Positions 13,631-22,959 of a DNA stretch of 39,759 nucleotides are shown piece after piece. The stretch comes from an uncultured Succinivibrionaceae bacterium (GTDB lineage Bacteria; Pseudomonadota; Gammaproteobacteria; Enterobacterales; Succinivibrionaceae), in the NCBI GenBank assembly GCA_944389865.1, contig CALXNX010000021.1, positions 1 through 39,759 of the forward strand. The letters run 5' to 3'. The translations under genes and the position numbers were made by a program. Under the pieces are notes generated by a model that saw only the letters and a list, made by a program, of their open reading frames with translations, was not told the origin of the DNA and did no database searches. Position 1 is the first letter of the stretch; each line of letters begins with the position of its first letter.

Positions 13631-14209
13631 TTATTCCCCTTCCCGCATATTGCTGATGCCCACCTTGAGGTACATTACCATCGACCAAATGGTGAGCACA
13701 GTAGCAACGGAGAGCAGACCTAAACTGCCGTAAATAATCGGCTCATTGTGCCGCCAGATTAGACCTGCGATAGCAGTCATCTGAATGGTGGTCTTCCACT
13801 TGCCCACCCAATTAACCGCTACAGCCGAGCGCTTGCCGATTTCAGCCATCCATTCGCGCAGCGCCGAGACCACAATCTCGCGCGAAATAATGACGATAGC
13901 TGGAATGGTCACTAAGAAATTAATGCCGTAGAAAAACTGCGAGGCCTTGACGCTGTAGAACTCTACAATCAAGACTAAGGCGGTGCACACCATGATCTTA
14001 TCGGCTACCGGATCTAAGAAGGCTCCAAACTTGGTGGTCTGCTTTAAGCGGCGGGCTAAATAGCCGTCAAGCAGATCAGTGAGCGCTGCGATGATGAAGA
14101 CAAAGGCGGCCAGCAGATTAGAGCGCGGGGTAGGCCAATAAAATAAAACCACAAAAACCGGGATCAGCAATACTCTTAAAAATGTAAGAATATTTGGAAG
14201 CGTGTACAT
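13631..14209 (-). CDS. pgsA: CDP-diacylglycerol-glycerol-3-phosphate 3-phosphatidyltransferase
   Basis: Makes phosphatidylglycerophosphate, the committed step to phosphatidylglycerol, in the inner membrane. The CDP-alcohol phosphatidyltransferase motif DGYLARRLKQTTKFGAFLDP followed by VADK is complete, and four to five hydrophobic segments span the 192 residues, which is the usual length. It starts at ATG 14209 with AAGGAA upstream. It is the first clear core gene to the right of the mobile island and shares its strand with truA, but has its own candidate promoter. Confidence 0.95.
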   Translation of the reverse strand: MYTLPNILTFLRVLLIPVFVVLFYWPTPRSNLLAAFVFIIAALTDLLDGYLARRLKQTTKFGAFLDPVADKIMVCTALVLIVEFYSVKASQFFYGINFLVTIPAIVIISREIVVSALREWMAEIGKRSAVAVNWVGKWKTTIQMTAIAGLIWRHNEPIIYGSLGLLSVATVLTIWSMVMYLKVGISNMREGE

Positions 14210-14244
14210 AATTTTTCCTTGCTCAGGATAAAGGTTTATTCCTC

Positions 14245-14250
14245 ATTATA
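14245..14250 (-). promoter_or_regulatory. -10 box of a probable pgsA promoter
   Basis: A perfect TATAAT on the minus strand lies 36 bases upstream of the pgsA start, in a 118-base gap after truA. No good -35 stands at 16-18 bases, so the promoter is likely weak or activator-dependent. Confidence 0.4.
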
Positions 14251-14327
14251 CTCAAAAGCCCGCCGCGGCTTTGCTCCCATATTGCAAAACTGCGGCCCCC
14301 GGCTGCTTTTGAGCCCCTTTTTCCGCT

Positions 14328-15113
14328 TTAAGGCAGCCACAGCGGCCCTAAGAACTCGCGGCGCGGCAGACCAAAGGATGCGGGGTAGGTCACATCCACC
14401 AAGTAGAGCCCCTGCGGATAGGCGGTGGGCCCTGCCTGCGTGCGATCACAGGCGGCAAAAACCTGGGCGAGCCAATCCTGGTCGCGCTCGCCGCTGCCGA
14501 CCAGCAGCAGTGAGCCCACAATATTGCGCACCATGTGATTTAAAAAGGCGTTGGCGGCGATATCAAAAATGAGGTACGGCCCGTGTCTTGAAACCTCGAT
14601 AAAATGTACGCAGCGATGGGTGGATCGACTTTCATCATCGGCCCCGCAGAAGGAGGCAAAATCATGCTCGCCCTTTAAGATCTGCGCCGCCTCCTGCATT
14701 TTGGCCGCATCGTAAGTCCCGTGATAATGGCTTACGCCCTGACGCATAATGCCGGGACGCTGCAGCGCATTGAAGAGCACATAGCGATAGCGCCGCGCCC
14801 GCGCCGAAAAACGCGCATGAAAACTCTCATCGACATGGCAGGCCCAGGTCACGGAGATGTCATCAGGCAGTTTAGTATTGGTGCCCAGGATCCACGCCCG
14901 GTCCGGACGGTCATGCTCTGTATCAAAATGCACCACCTGTCCGGTAGCGTTGACGCCGGCATCGGTGCGCCCAGCGCAGCTGATCACAATCTCCTGATCG
15001 GCAATCTGCGACAGCGCCCGCTCCAGCTCTCCCTGCACGGAAGGAGCAGCGCTCTGACGCTGAAAACCGGCATAATTCCAGCCTGCATATTCAATGCCTA
15101 ATGCTATACGCAT
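14328..15113 (-). CDS. truA: tRNA pseudouridine(38-40) synthase
   Basis: Isomerises uridines 38-40 in the anticodon arm of several tRNAs. Visible features are the opening [18 protein letters not shown], the catalytic-aspartate motif [18 protein letters not shown], and [19 protein letters not shown]. Of two ATGs at 15119 and 15113 the second has AAGG at proper distance (6 bases) and gives 261 residues. It lies 13 bases after the gtrA-like gene and probably belongs to the same transcript. Confidence 0.95.
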   Translation of the reverse strand: MRIALGIEYAGWNYAGFQRQSAAPSVQGELERALSQIADQEIVISCAGRTDAGVNATGQVVHFDTEHDRPDRAWILGTNTKLPDDISVTWACHVDESFHARFSARARRYRYVLFNALQRPGIMRQGVSHYHGTYDAAKMQEAAQILKGEHDFASFCGADDESRSTHRCVHFIEVSRHGPYLIFDIAANAFLNHMVRNIVGSLLLVGSGERDQDWLAQVFAACDRTQAGPTAYPQGLYLVDVTYPASFGLPRREFLGPLWLP

Positions 15114-15126
15114 ACACATCCTTTAC

Positions 15127-15549
15127 TTAATGGTGAGCACGGCTGCCTGCGAAGACGCCGTATTTAGAAATCAAATAGGTAATAATGGTCACCAGCGCCA
15201 TGGCGATGATGATGGGGGGCAGACCGCGCATCCAATAGGTCACCATGATAAAGACCAGGAGATTGCGCAGCACGAGCATGGAGCCTGAAAGCGCTAAGAA
15301 GCGCCAGATACTGCCCTGCTGCTTAAAGGTAAAATAGCGATGCCCGAAATACGAGACGAAAAAGGCCACTGCAAAAGCGCAGGTGGTAACGATATTCTCG
15401 TGCACGCCCGGGAAGATAAAGAAAATAAGAAGCGTCACGGTAAGATCGGTGAGGGTCGCCAAGCCACCCACCGCGACAAAGCGCAGGATCTCAAAAATGC
15501 CCTGCCCCTGCAGTATTTGTCGACGCAGATCCCGCAGTTTAGAGCTCAT
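15127..15549 (-). CDS. GtrA-family membrane protein (putative polyprenyl-phosphate-glycan flippase)
   Basis: A 140-residue protein with four hydrophobic segments and the GtrA signature FVAVGGLATLTDLTVTLLIF near the N-terminus, plus FGHRYFTFKQQGS in the central loop. GtrA-type proteins are thought to move undecaprenyl- or dolichyl-linked sugars across the membrane. It overlaps the glycosyltransferase gene by the four bases of an ATGA, so the two form a GtrA-GtrB pair. The sugar and its final acceptor (O antigen, teichoic-like glycan or glycoprotein) cannot be told from the sequence. Confidence 0.85.
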   Translation of the reverse strand: MSSKLRDLRRQILQGQGIFEILRFVAVGGLATLTDLTVTLLIFFIFPGVHENIVTTCAFAVAFFVSYFGHRYFTFKQQGSIWRFLALSGSMLVLRNLLVFIMVTYWMRGLPPIIIAMALVTIITYLISKYGVFAGSRAHH

Positions 15550-16622
15550 GCGTTCTTTTTATCCTCAATTTCGGCCTCAGCTGCGGGCGGCTGAGTAAAG
15601 AACATGCCGTTCTCGCTGCGGCCGGAGCGCTGACCTAATCTGTCAGCCAGAACGCCGGTGACCTCCTGCGCCACAAAGACCGGACGCTTTTTGACCTCTT
15701 CAGACATGCGGCCTAAGTACTCGCCCAGCACGCCGATGGAGATCAGCTGCACTGCGCCTAAGAACAGCACCACGCACATGATGGAGGCATAGCCTGGAAC
15801 CTCAATGCCGGTGAAAACAGTCTCAGCGATGATCCAGCACATATAGATCATAGCCAAAAGCCCCACGCCGGCGCCGATATATGACCATACGCGCAGCGGC
15901 AGGGATGAAAAGGACACAATGCCGTCTAAGGCAAAGTTCCACAGCTTCCAGTAATTCCACTTGCTGGTACCGGCTGAGCGCGGCGGACGCTGATACGGCA
16001 CGCCTTTTGATGAGAAGCCCGGCCAGGCAAACAGCCCCTTCATAAAGCGGTTGGTTTCATGCAGCTGACGCACTGTCTGCACGATTTTGCGGTCCATTAA
16101 GCGAAAATCGCCAACATTAGCCGGGATCTTGACCTTATTGGACAGCTTATTGAAGACGTAGTAAAAACCGCCTGAAGTGACGCGCTTGACCTCGGTATCC
16201 TGCGATCTGTCCACACGTACGCCGTAAACATGATCGATCCCCTCATCGCGCCAGATGCGGATGAATTCTAAAACCAGCTCCGGCGGATCCTGCAGATCGA
16301 CGTCCATGGGGATCACGGCATCGCTGTCGACCAGATCAAGGGCCGCCGTCATGGCAGCTTCCTTGCCGAAATTGCGCGACAGTTTGATTAGAGAAATGCG
16401 CAGATAATGCGGATCCTGACTGCGGCGCAGCTTTTCCTCCTGCGCCATCAGCTCATGAATGATCTCAGCCGATCGGTCTTTTGAGCCGTCATCGACAAAG
16501 ACCACCTCTAAATGCTCCTGCTCCGGGAAGAGCTTGGCTTTAATGGTCTTAATAAAAAGCTCAATAGTAGCTTCTTCGTTATAGACCGGAACGATAAGTG
16601 AAACCAGATAATCCTGCCGCAT
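15546..16622 (-). CDS. GtrB/ArnC-like polyprenyl-phosphate glycosyltransferase (GT2)
   Basis: A family 2 glycosyltransferase that should load a sugar onto polyprenyl phosphate. The GT-A core shows SLIVPVYNEEATI, VFVDDGSKDRS and DVDLQDPPEL in the first 120 residues. Two transmembrane helices follow (about 235-265 and 270-300) and a cytoplasmic tail with GEYLGRMSEEVKKRP. Length (358) and topology match GtrB and ArnC-type enzymes. ATG 16622 has AGGAG upstream. It lies 22 bases after folE, so it may be transcribed with the folate genes. Confidence 0.9.
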   Translation of the reverse strand: MRQDYLVSLIVPVYNEEATIELFIKTIKAKLFPEQEHLEVVFVDDGSKDRSAEIIHELMAQEEKLRRSQDPHYLRISLIKLSRNFGKEAAMTAALDLVDSDAVIPMDVDLQDPPELVLEFIRIWRDEGIDHVYGVRVDRSQDTEVKRVTSGGFYYVFNKLSNKVKIPANVGDFRLMDRKIVQTVRQLHETNRFMKGLFAWPGFSSKGVPYQRPPRSAGTSKWNYWKLWNFALDGIVSFSSLPLRVWSYIGAGVGLLAMIYMCWIIAETVFTGIEVPGYASIMCVVLFLGAVQLISIGVLGEYLGRMSEEVKKRPVFVAQEVTGVLADRLGQRSGRSENGMFFTQPPAAEAEIEDKKNA

Positions 16623-16644
16623 TCTGGTACTCCTGCAAAGCTTA

Positions 16645-17301
16645 TTAATCGGTCAAAAATTCATGGCGCGAGGACGGATTATTCTTAAAATGTCCGCCTA
16701 AGGCCGTGGTAGTAGTGCACGAGGTCGGATCTTTGACCCCGCGGGCTTTGACGCAGTAATGGACAGCCGTAATGGAAACTGCCACATTGCGGGTATTGAG
16801 CAGGGTCTGCAGCGCCACAAAGATCTGCTGCGTCAGCCGCTCCTGCACCTGCGGCCGCCGCCCGAAGAACTGCACAATGCGGTTGATCTTGGACAGGCCG
16901 ATGATCTTATCGGCCGGCATATAGGCCACCTTAGCGGTGCCGTCGATGACCACGAAATGATGCTCGCAGGTTGAGGTAAAGGTGATGTCCTTGACCTTGA
17001 TCATCTCATCGCAGCGGATTTTATTGTCAATTAAGGTGATATCCGGGAAATTGGCGTAATCAAGGCCCGAAAACAGCTCATCGACAAACATCCTGCCTAC
17101 GCGCTTAGGGGTCTTATACAGACTGTCATCGTTAAGATCGAGCCCTAAAGTTTCCATGATCTCGCGCATGCAGCGCTCAATCTTAGCGCGCTTCTCATCT
17201 GCAGTCAGAGCGCTCGGAATAAGCGGGGTTTCCAAGCCGCGCTCTCTTAAGGCCTCTCTGACTAATAAAGCCTCGCGGCTTAAGCCTGCATCTGCGTTCA
17301 T
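16645..17301 (-). CDS. folE: GTP cyclohydrolase I
   Basis: Converts GTP to 7,8-dihydroneopterin triphosphate, the first step of tetrahydrofolate synthesis. The zinc ligands CEHH and VHYC and the segment [20 protein letters not shown] are all present, followed by [11 protein letters not shown] 17301 gives 218 residues and aligns with the E. coli start (GLSREALLV region). ATG 17322 would add seven residues and overlap the previous gene by 16 bases. It is the type IA enzyme and lies downstream of folC in the same direction, so two folate steps are in one gene group. Confidence 0.97.
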   Translation of the reverse strand: MNADAGLSREALLVREALRERGLETPLIPSALTADEKRAKIERCMREIMETLGLDLNDDSLYKTPKRVGRMFVDELFSGLDYANFPDITLIDNKIRCDEMIKVKDITFTSTCEHHFVVIDGTAKVAYMPADKIIGLSKINRIVQFFGRRPQVQERLTQQIFVALQTLLNTRNVAVSITAVHYCVKARGVKDPTSCTTTTALGGHFKNNPSSRHEFLTD

Positions 17302-17306
17302 ACTGC

Positions 17307-18089
17307 TCAATTCCGATACCATAAGCTCGAAAGCTCCTGCTCATAAGGCAAATGCTGATGCTGCAGTCCAAATTGTGCTGCTGCAGTTTCGCCTAAAACG
17401 CGTACGCCGTCCTGCTCGGTGGCATGATGGCCGGCCGCAAAGACCGTAAGGCCCTGCTCTTTGGCCAAGGCGTATGTCTGCTCATGCACATCGCCGGTAA
17501 TTAAAGCGTCGCAGCCTGCAATCATCCCCTCATCGACAAGGAAGGCTCCGGATCCCGAGCACACCGCGATGCGATGAAGCTCACGCACCGGATCGTTGAC
17601 GCCTAACACCTCCACCTTAGTGCGCAGCTGACGGGCCAAAAGCTGAGCGGCATCCTGCACGGACACGGGAGCTTGCAGCTCCATGATCATGGCCAATGAG
17701 GTTTTATCTCCCGGCACCAGAAAATCACGGGCTTTGTAATCAAAGAGCGCGGTCAAACAGCTGTTATTGCCCCACACCGGATGCCCGTCTAAGGGCAGAT
17801 GATAGGCGATGATATTGAGATCTGCTGCCAGCGCTGTCCGGATTCTGCGCCCTAAGGGCCCGACCGCACGCGGATCAGCTCCGCGCCAAAAGAGCCCGTG
17901 ATGCACGATTAAGGCATCTGCACCGCAGTCTGCGGCCCGCTCAATATTCATCTGCGAGGCATCCGCCGCGGTAACGATATGCTGGATCTCATCGCGTCCC
18001 TGCACCTGCAGGCCGTTATAGGAGGCATCCTTAAAGGCGCTGACATCAAGGAGCGCGTCAAGCTCGCTGACTAAAGCTGAAATCTGCAT
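17307..18089 (-). CDS. Nif3/YbgI-family dinuclear metal protein
   Basis: Family members form hexameric rings with a two-metal site and have been linked to GTP cyclohydrolase I type 2 activity and to repair of NAD(P)H or folate metabolism, but the function is not settled. Metal-binding motifs are seen as [13 protein letters not shown] (about residues 60-72) and [12 protein letters not shown] near the C-terminus. The 260-residue length is normal. ATG 18089 has AGGAG 7 bases upstream. It stands directly before folE with a five-base gap. The NIF3-folE linkage is interesting because a COG0327-folE relationship has been proposed. Confidence 0.9.
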   Translation of the reverse strand: MQISALVSELDALLDVSAFKDASYNGLQVQGRDEIQHIVTAADASQMNIERAADCGADALIVHHGLFWRGADPRAVGPLGRRIRTALAADLNIIAYHLPLDGHPVWGNNSCLTALFDYKARDFLVPGDKTSLAMIMELQAPVSVQDAAQLLARQLRTKVEVLGVNDPVRELHRIAVCSGSGAFLVDEGMIAGCDALITGDVHEQTYALAKEQGLTVFAAGHHATEQDGVRVLGETAAAQFGLQHQHLPYEQELSSLWYRN

Positions 18090-18099
18090 TCCGCTCTCC

Positions 18100-18852
18100 T
18101 CAGCGCGTCGAGACAATGCGCCCTTTAGCGCCGGTGAGCTTTTCTACCTGAGTAAGGACCGGCTGCAGCTCCTGCTGCGTTTTGCCGGAGCCTGCATAGA
18201 CGCGCACCATTTCCTTGCCGTTAATAGTGACCTTTTCGGTAAAGGCTGAGATCCTGCCTGCCTGCAGCTTCTTCACCACGTTCTGGGCATTGCTCTGCTG
18301 CGAGAACACGCCCACCTGAATGGTGTATGCGCCGGAGGGCTTGCCGGAAGCTGCCGGAGCTGCTGCCGCTGCACTCTGACGCGGCGCAGTCTTCTGCGCA
18401 CTCTGTACCGGAGCAGGAGCAGGCTTTGCTGGAGCGCGCAGGATCTCAGTGTCCGGGCGCGCAGAAGGCTGCGGCTCTGCGGAAGGCTGCGCAGGCTTGG
18501 CCGCCGTCAGGATCTCAGTCTGATCTGTCGAAGCAGCCGGAGCAGAAGATGCAGGTGCAGGTGAAGCCGGACGCGGTGCGGCATCAGGCGAGGGCGCAGT
18601 TAAAGGCGGCGGATTGTCCTTAAGATCATCCTCCGGGGCCAGCAGGGTGGCGTAATCGGTTTCTGCAGAGCTTAACAGCCCGCCGTTTTCATCGGTCAGC
18701 GCACCATGCTCATCGACCGCGATAATGTCCTCATTGACCTGCGCCGGAGTCTGCGGCTGATCTTTGAGCAGCACCGGCAGGACCAGCAGAATCAGCGATA
18801 CGATAATGAGAAAACCGACGATGCGGTTGCGCAGCTTAGAGGTTACAGCCAT
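18100..18852 (-). CDS. dedD: SPOR-domain protein, DedD-like
   Basis: An inner-membrane protein with one N-terminal transmembrane helix (IVGFLIIVSLILLVLPVLL, about residues 12-30), a long alanine-proline-rich periplasmic linker (65-170) and a C-terminal SPOR domain (YTIQVGVFSQQSNAQNVVKK, then REVV-like strands to TRLK-type end). SPOR domains bind denuded glycan strands at the division septum. The position after folC matches the accD-folC-dedD order of gammaproteobacteria, which supports DedD. ATG 18852 has GGAGAG upstream. Length 250 is close to E. coli DedD (220). Confidence 0.85.
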   Translation of the reverse strand: MAVTSKLRNRIVGFLIIVSLILLVLPVLLKDQPQTPAQVNEDIIAVDEHGALTDENGGLLSSAETDYATLLAPEDDLKDNPPPLTAPSPDAAPRPASPAPASSAPAASTDQTEILTAAKPAQPSAEPQPSARPDTEILRAPAKPAPAPVQSAQKTAPRQSAAAAAPAASGKPSGAYTIQVGVFSQQSNAQNVVKKLQAGRISAFTEKVTINGKEMVRVYAGSGKTQQELQPVLTQVEKLTGAKGRIVSTR

Positions 18853-18876
18853 GATTCTCTCTCCTCGCAATATGTC

Positions 18877-20181
18877 CTAACAATTCTTTAATGCCTCATC
18901 AGCAAGGCCTACGGTAACAAAGGAGCCGCAGACTACAATCTCATCAATGTCCGCCGCCTCAGCCCTAGCCGCCTGCAGCGCTTCTGCGGCAGTATCGAAG
19001 CTTGTAACTGCTTCCGCGGCAGTGCCGGCGGCAAGCAGCGCCTGCTTCAGGCGCTCTGCCCGCTCCCCGCGCTCGCCTGGCAGGCTGCACAGATAAAAGT
19101 GTGAAAACAAGGGACTTAGCAACGCCAGCACGCTTTCAACATCCTTATCCCTGAGCATGCCGATGACGCCGAGGCGCCGGGCTCCTGCCGGCAGCTTACG
19201 GGCCTGCAGCACCTGCGCCAAATGCCGCGCTGCAGGCTCATTGTGCGCCACGTCCAGATAGATATCCGGCTGACGCGCGATCAGCTGCATCCGCCCCGGC
19301 AGCACGGCCGTACGCAGCGCCTGCTCCAGGGCCGTGCGGGGTATATTCATCCCCCGCCTGCGCAGCAGCTGCAGCGTCATCACCGCGGCCGGCACGCAGA
19401 TCTCAGGCACCAGCGGATGCGGCAGCGAACCGTTAAATTCCGACTGCAGATCAGCGTTTGTAAACTGCATGACAAAACCTTGAGCGTCAGAGGCCGGGGC
19501 GCCGGCAAAATCGCGCCCTTCAAGCCATAGCTCTGCCCCCTGCTCCTGGGCCTTGACGGCAATCACCGCTTGGGCGCTGCCGCTCATAAGACCGCAGACC
19601 ACCTGAGCATGGGGCTTGATAATGCCGGCCTTTTCGCCGGCAATCTCCGCCTCGGTATGCCCGAGGATGTGCACATGATCCAGACCTATTGAGGTGATCA
19701 CCGCAATATCGGCATCTAAGACGTTGACCGCATCAAGCCGCCCGCCAAGACCGATTTCCAGCACCAGCGCATCAGGTTTTGCTTTGGCAAACAAATAGAA
19801 GGCAGCCAGGGTGGCATATTCAAAATAGGTAAGAAAGATCTCGCCCGCGGCAGCCTTCACTGCGTCAAAAGCCTCACACAGAGCCTCATCGCCGGCCTCA
19901 CGGCCGTTAATCACCACGCGCTCATTAAAACGGTGCAGATGCGGGGAGGTATAGAGGCAGGATGTGTATCCGGCAGCGCGCAGCGCGGCATCTATTAAAG
20001 CGCAGGTTGAGCCTTTGCCGTTGGTGCCGGCAGCTTCAATAATGACCGCCTGCCCGAAATCTAAAGCTAAGCGCTCTAAAACGGCGCGAACCCGGTCAAG
20101 ACCGAGTTCGATGCGGTTGGGGTTTAACTGTTCTAAAAAGGAGAGCCGCTGCTGCAGCTCCCCCGGTGCCTGAGCACTCAT
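18877..20181 (-). CDS. folC: Bifunctional dihydrofolate synthase / folylpolyglutamate synthase
   Basis: Adds glutamate to dihydropteroate and then further glutamates to folates. The ATP-binding motif EAAGTNGKGSTCALIDAAL (residues 46-64), YTSPHLHRFNERVVING and the Mur-ligase-type segment ITSIGLDHVHILGHTEAEIA are present, and the C-terminal domain has LDVAHNEPAARHLA. The 434-residue length is normal. It is 11 bases after accD and 24 before the dedD-like gene, a conserved arrangement. Confidence 0.96.
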   Translation of the reverse strand: MSAQAPGELQQRLSFLEQLNPNRIELGLDRVRAVLERLALDFGQAVIIEAAGTNGKGSTCALIDAALRAAGYTSCLYTSPHLHRFNERVVINGREAGDEALCEAFDAVKAAAGEIFLTYFEYATLAAFYLFAKAKPDALVLEIGLGGRLDAVNVLDADIAVITSIGLDHVHILGHTEAEIAGEKAGIIKPHAQVVCGLMSGSAQAVIAVKAQEQGAELWLEGRDFAGAPASDAQGFVMQFTNADLQSEFNGSLPHPLVPEICVPAAVMTLQLLRRRGMNIPRTALEQALRTAVLPGRMQLIARQPDIYLDVAHNEPAARHLAQVLQARKLPAGARRLGVIGMLRDKDVESVLALLSPLFSHFYLCSLPGERGERAERLKQALLAAGTAAEAVTSFDTAAEALQAARAEAADIDEIVVCGSFVTVGLADEALKNC

Positions 20182-20192
20182 AAAAATCCTAT

Positions 20193-21179
20193 TTATACGC
20201 GCGGTTTAGCCGCTGCCGTCTTAGTGCTGCGCTTGTGGGCTGCGGGCTTTTTAGCCGCCGCATCATCTTTGGCATCATCCGGAGCAGCAGCTTCAGCTGA
20301 AGCCGGCTTTTTGGTCTGCGAGATCTGATTGGGATCATCAAGCTTCATCAGCTTGGCGATTAAATCGGCAATGACGTCGCGCAGATCTTTGCGCGGCACG
20401 ATCATGTCGATAGCGCCCTTTTCCAGCAGGAACTCAGCGTGCTGGAAGCCTTCCGGGAGCTTCTCGCGCACCGTCTGCTCAATAACGCGGGGACCTGCAA
20501 AGCCGATTAAGGCATTGGGCTCTGCGATATTGACGTCACCCAGCATAGCCAGGGATGCAGAAACACCTCCCATGGTGGGATCGCTCATCACGCTGATAAA
20601 GGGCAGACCGGCATCAGCCAGGCGGGCTAAAGCTGCCGAGGTCTTAGCCATCTGCATTAAGGAGAATAAGGACTCCTGCATGCGGGCGCCGCCTGAGGTA
20701 GAGAAGCAGATTAGAGCGCGGCGCTCTTTTAAGCATTCGTTGACGGCAAGGCAGAACCGAGCGCCGACCACGGAGCCCATCGAACCGCCCATGAAGGAGA
20801 ACTCAAAGGCGCAGGCCACTACCGGGATGCCCTTTAAATAGCCCTTTTCCACCACGATGGCGTCTTTTTCGCCGGTATTTTTCTGTGCGGCGGCGTAGCG
20901 ATCCTTATAGCGCTTTAAATCTTTGAACTTTAAAACATCTTTCGGCTCTAAATCCGCGCCTAATTCAATTTTGCCGCTTTCATCCAGGAAAGAATCCAAG
21001 CGCACTCTGGCCTTGATCCGCATGTGATGACCGCATTTAGGGCAGACGTTTAAATTGCGCTCCAGCTCGGCGCGGTACAGCACCTGATCGCATGCATCGC
21101 ATTTCGTCCAGACACCCTCAGGAATTTCGCGCTTGCCGGTGTTATCACTTTTAGGCAGGATTTTCTCAAGCCAGTTCAT
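20193..21179 (-). CDS. accD: Acetyl-CoA carboxylase carboxyltransferase subunit beta
   Basis: Forms the carboxyltransferase with AccA and makes malonyl-CoA for fatty acid synthesis. The N-terminal zinc ribbon is [20 protein letters not shown] followed by PKCG. The crotonase-like domain has [20 protein letters not shown] and [20 protein letters not shown]. The last 45 residues (about 285-328) form an alanine-lysine-rich tail that the E. coli protein lacks in this form. ATG 21179 has AGGAG 9 bases upstream. A promoter is proposed at 21271-21300. Confidence 0.97.
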   Translation of the reverse strand: MNWLEKILPKSDNTGKREIPEGVWTKCDACDQVLYRAELERNLNVCPKCGHHMRIKARVRLDSFLDESGKIELGADLEPKDVLKFKDLKRYKDRYAAAQKNTGEKDAIVVEKGYLKGIPVVACAFEFSFMGGSMGSVVGARFCLAVNECLKERRALICFSTSGGARMQESLFSLMQMAKTSAALARLADAGLPFISVMSDPTMGGVSASLAMLGDVNIAEPNALIGFAGPRVIEQTVREKLPEGFQHAEFLLEKGAIDMIVPRKDLRDVIADLIAKLMKLDDPNQISQTKKPASAEAAAPDDAKDDAAAKKPAAHKRSTKTAAAKPRV

Positions 21180-21270
21180 AATTCATGCTCCTGTATTCTG
21201 GGTTTTCTGCCCGCAAAAGTCTGAGGCGGCCGGCCCCCTGCAGCCTTAAGCGACAGAAAAAAGCTGACTT

Positions 21271-21300
21271 ATTATAATCGCAAAAGACCTCCTAAGACAA
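21271..21300 (-). promoter_or_regulatory. Probable accD operon promoter
   Basis: On the minus strand TTGTCT (complement of 21295-21300) and TATAAT (complement of 21271-21276) are 18 bases apart, about 90 bases before the accD start. The rest of the 179-base gap to the next gene shows nothing else. Confidence 0.6.
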
Positions 21301-21358
21301 AAGCCGCCGCCGGTGCGTCTCAGGCGGACGCGGCCAAGCGGCACCGCCCGCAGCCCAT

Positions 21359-21898
21359 TTAGTGCCGCTTAATCGTCACCTGACAGCTCTGCATCACCTG
21401 CAGCGCCGCCTCATGCAGCGCCGGAGTAACGCCCGCGCAGCAGGCAGCATCCGCGCTTACCGGCAGCTCCGGACAGGCCGCTTTAATTAAGAGAGCATTG
21501 GAGATCACGCAGATATCGGTGCACAATCCGACAAGCTCTACCGCAGAGATGGATCCGGAGTCAGCCTGGCTCTTAACGTACTGCGCCAGCTCAGTCGATC
21601 CGAAGGTCAGCTTTTCAAAGCGCGGCGCCTGTTTAATCTGCGCCAGGGCGGCAAGCTCCGAAGCCAATTCCCATCCGGGCGTGCCCTTAATGCAGTGGGG
21701 CACCGGAAGCTGTTTACCTTCGGCAGTCTGCAGATAATCCGGCCAATGGGTATCCAAAGTCAAAGCAATCGGTCCCTGATGAGCTTTCACCTTCACAATA
21801 AGCCGGGGCAGCATGGCCTGCGCCTCCTGCGTGCCTAAAGAGCCGTTCACAAAATCCTGCTGCACATCCACAATGACAAGCAAAGTCGGTGCATCCAT
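21359..21898 (-). CDS. Nicotinamidase-like cysteine hydrolase (isochorismatase fold)
   Basis: The catalytic triad of this fold is seen as D in IVDVQQDFVNGSLG, K in the PHCIKGTPGWEL region and C in ELVGLCTDICVISNALL. The PHCIKGT loop and the CTDICV elbow point to nicotinamidases (nicotinamide to nicotinate in NAD recycling) rather than to isochorismatase proper. At 179 residues it matches short bacterial nicotinamidases. ATG 21898 has GAGAGGATT upstream. The neighbours give no functional hint. Confidence 0.8.
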   Translation of the reverse strand: MDAPTLLVIVDVQQDFVNGSLGTQEAQAMLPRLIVKVKAHQGPIALTLDTHWPDYLQTAEGKQLPVPHCIKGTPGWELASELAALAQIKQAPRFEKLTFGSTELAQYVKSQADSGSISAVELVGLCTDICVISNALLIKAACPELPVSADAACCAGVTPALHEAALQVMQSCQVTIKRH

Positions 21899-22041
21899 AA
21901 TCCTCTCCGCAAATTGATCTTTACGCGCTGTATTACGCCGCTCAGCATGAAGCGTCAGCCCTTAGCTGTCAAGACTGCACATTTATCACCCCGATAGACT
22001 AAACTATGAGCTTGCTGCATATACGTTTTTAAGGATCTGCC

Positions 22042-22890
22042 ATGTTCTGCTTTTTACGCACCTGCCTGTCTGCGGCGCTGTGGGGCGCCGCCCTTGCCTG
22101 TACGCTCCCCGCTCAGGCTGCCCCCTTGGATGTCAGCGACAGTGAACTTACCGCACAGGCGGTATTAAGCTCCCTGGGTTTTGACGGCGCTGCGAACGCT
22201 GAAAATCCGCAGGCGCAGCTCATTTACCAGCATGTCAAAAAGCTTTTGGCCCTGAAAGGCGCGCCTGAGCATATAAAAGCGCAGCTGGCCAAGGCGCAGC
22301 AGACCGATGCCGCCCTGCAGGATGACGAGCAGCTGACAGCGCAGATGCTCTGCGGCAGCGCCGATAATTTCGTGCGCCTGGGGATGCTGCGCTTAACTAA
22401 GCCCGAGCGCAAGCGTCTTTTCATCTACGATTTAAGTAAGACCGCCTATTTTGACCCTGAAAGCTGCAGCCTTTATTTAAGCGGGCAGAGTCTGCTGCCC
22501 CCTAAGGATTATGCGCATGGCGCCGGCGCGTTCTTTCAGGCCCTAAGCGCAGAGGAGCTGTCCGATTATCTCAATCTTATCTATAAGGCCTTTGCTGCAG
22601 AGCTGCAGGGGAGCCCCGCGTGCGCAGTCCTATCCGCTGAAGATCTCATCTTAGGCAAAGCCGCCTACAGCGCCGCATTGGATCATCTCTTAGAAACTAA
22701 TCCGCAGCTGCGCGCCATCATGGAGAAGACCATTGTGCACCCCGATAAAGCCGATGCGGCCGCGCGCTGCCTGACGCAGCAGAGCCTGCTGACGGCCCTT
22801 TTGTCCATTAAGGGAGCACCTGGAGATGCGGCGCTGCTTGCCGCCCTGCTGCAGCCTGCCGCCATGCCCAAACCGCAGCAGACTCAGTAG
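22042..22890 (+). CDS. Secreted protein of unknown function
   Basis: A signal peptide covers residues 1-26 (hydrophobic core LSAALWGAALACTLPAQAA) with a likely cleavage after AQA. The mature part is mostly helical, rich in alanine and leucine, with four cysteines (in MLCG, ESCS, PACA and ARCL contexts), so two disulfides are possible in the periplasm. No domain is recognised. ATG 22042 has AAGGA 6 bases upstream. It stands first in a plus-strand series with a porin and a DUF2057 protein, which suggests an envelope role. Confidence 0.7.
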   Translation: MFCFLRTCLSAALWGAALACTLPAQAAPLDVSDSELTAQAVLSSLGFDGAANAENPQAQLIYQHVKKLLALKGAPEHIKAQLAKAQQTDAALQDDEQLTAQMLCGSADNFVRLGMLRLTKPERKRLFIYDLSKTAYFDPESCSLYLSGQSLLPPKDYAHGAGAFFQALSAEELSDYLNLIYKAFAAELQGSPACAVLSAEDLILGKAAYSAALDHLLETNPQLRAIMEKTIVHPDKADAAARCLTQQSLLTALLSIKGAPGDAALLAALLQPAAMPKPQQTQ

Positions 22891-22959
22891 ATGCTGTGTT
22901 CTGCGCTATAATCACAAGGCCGCAGTGCGGCTGATGTCCTGAGATTGACAATTATATTT

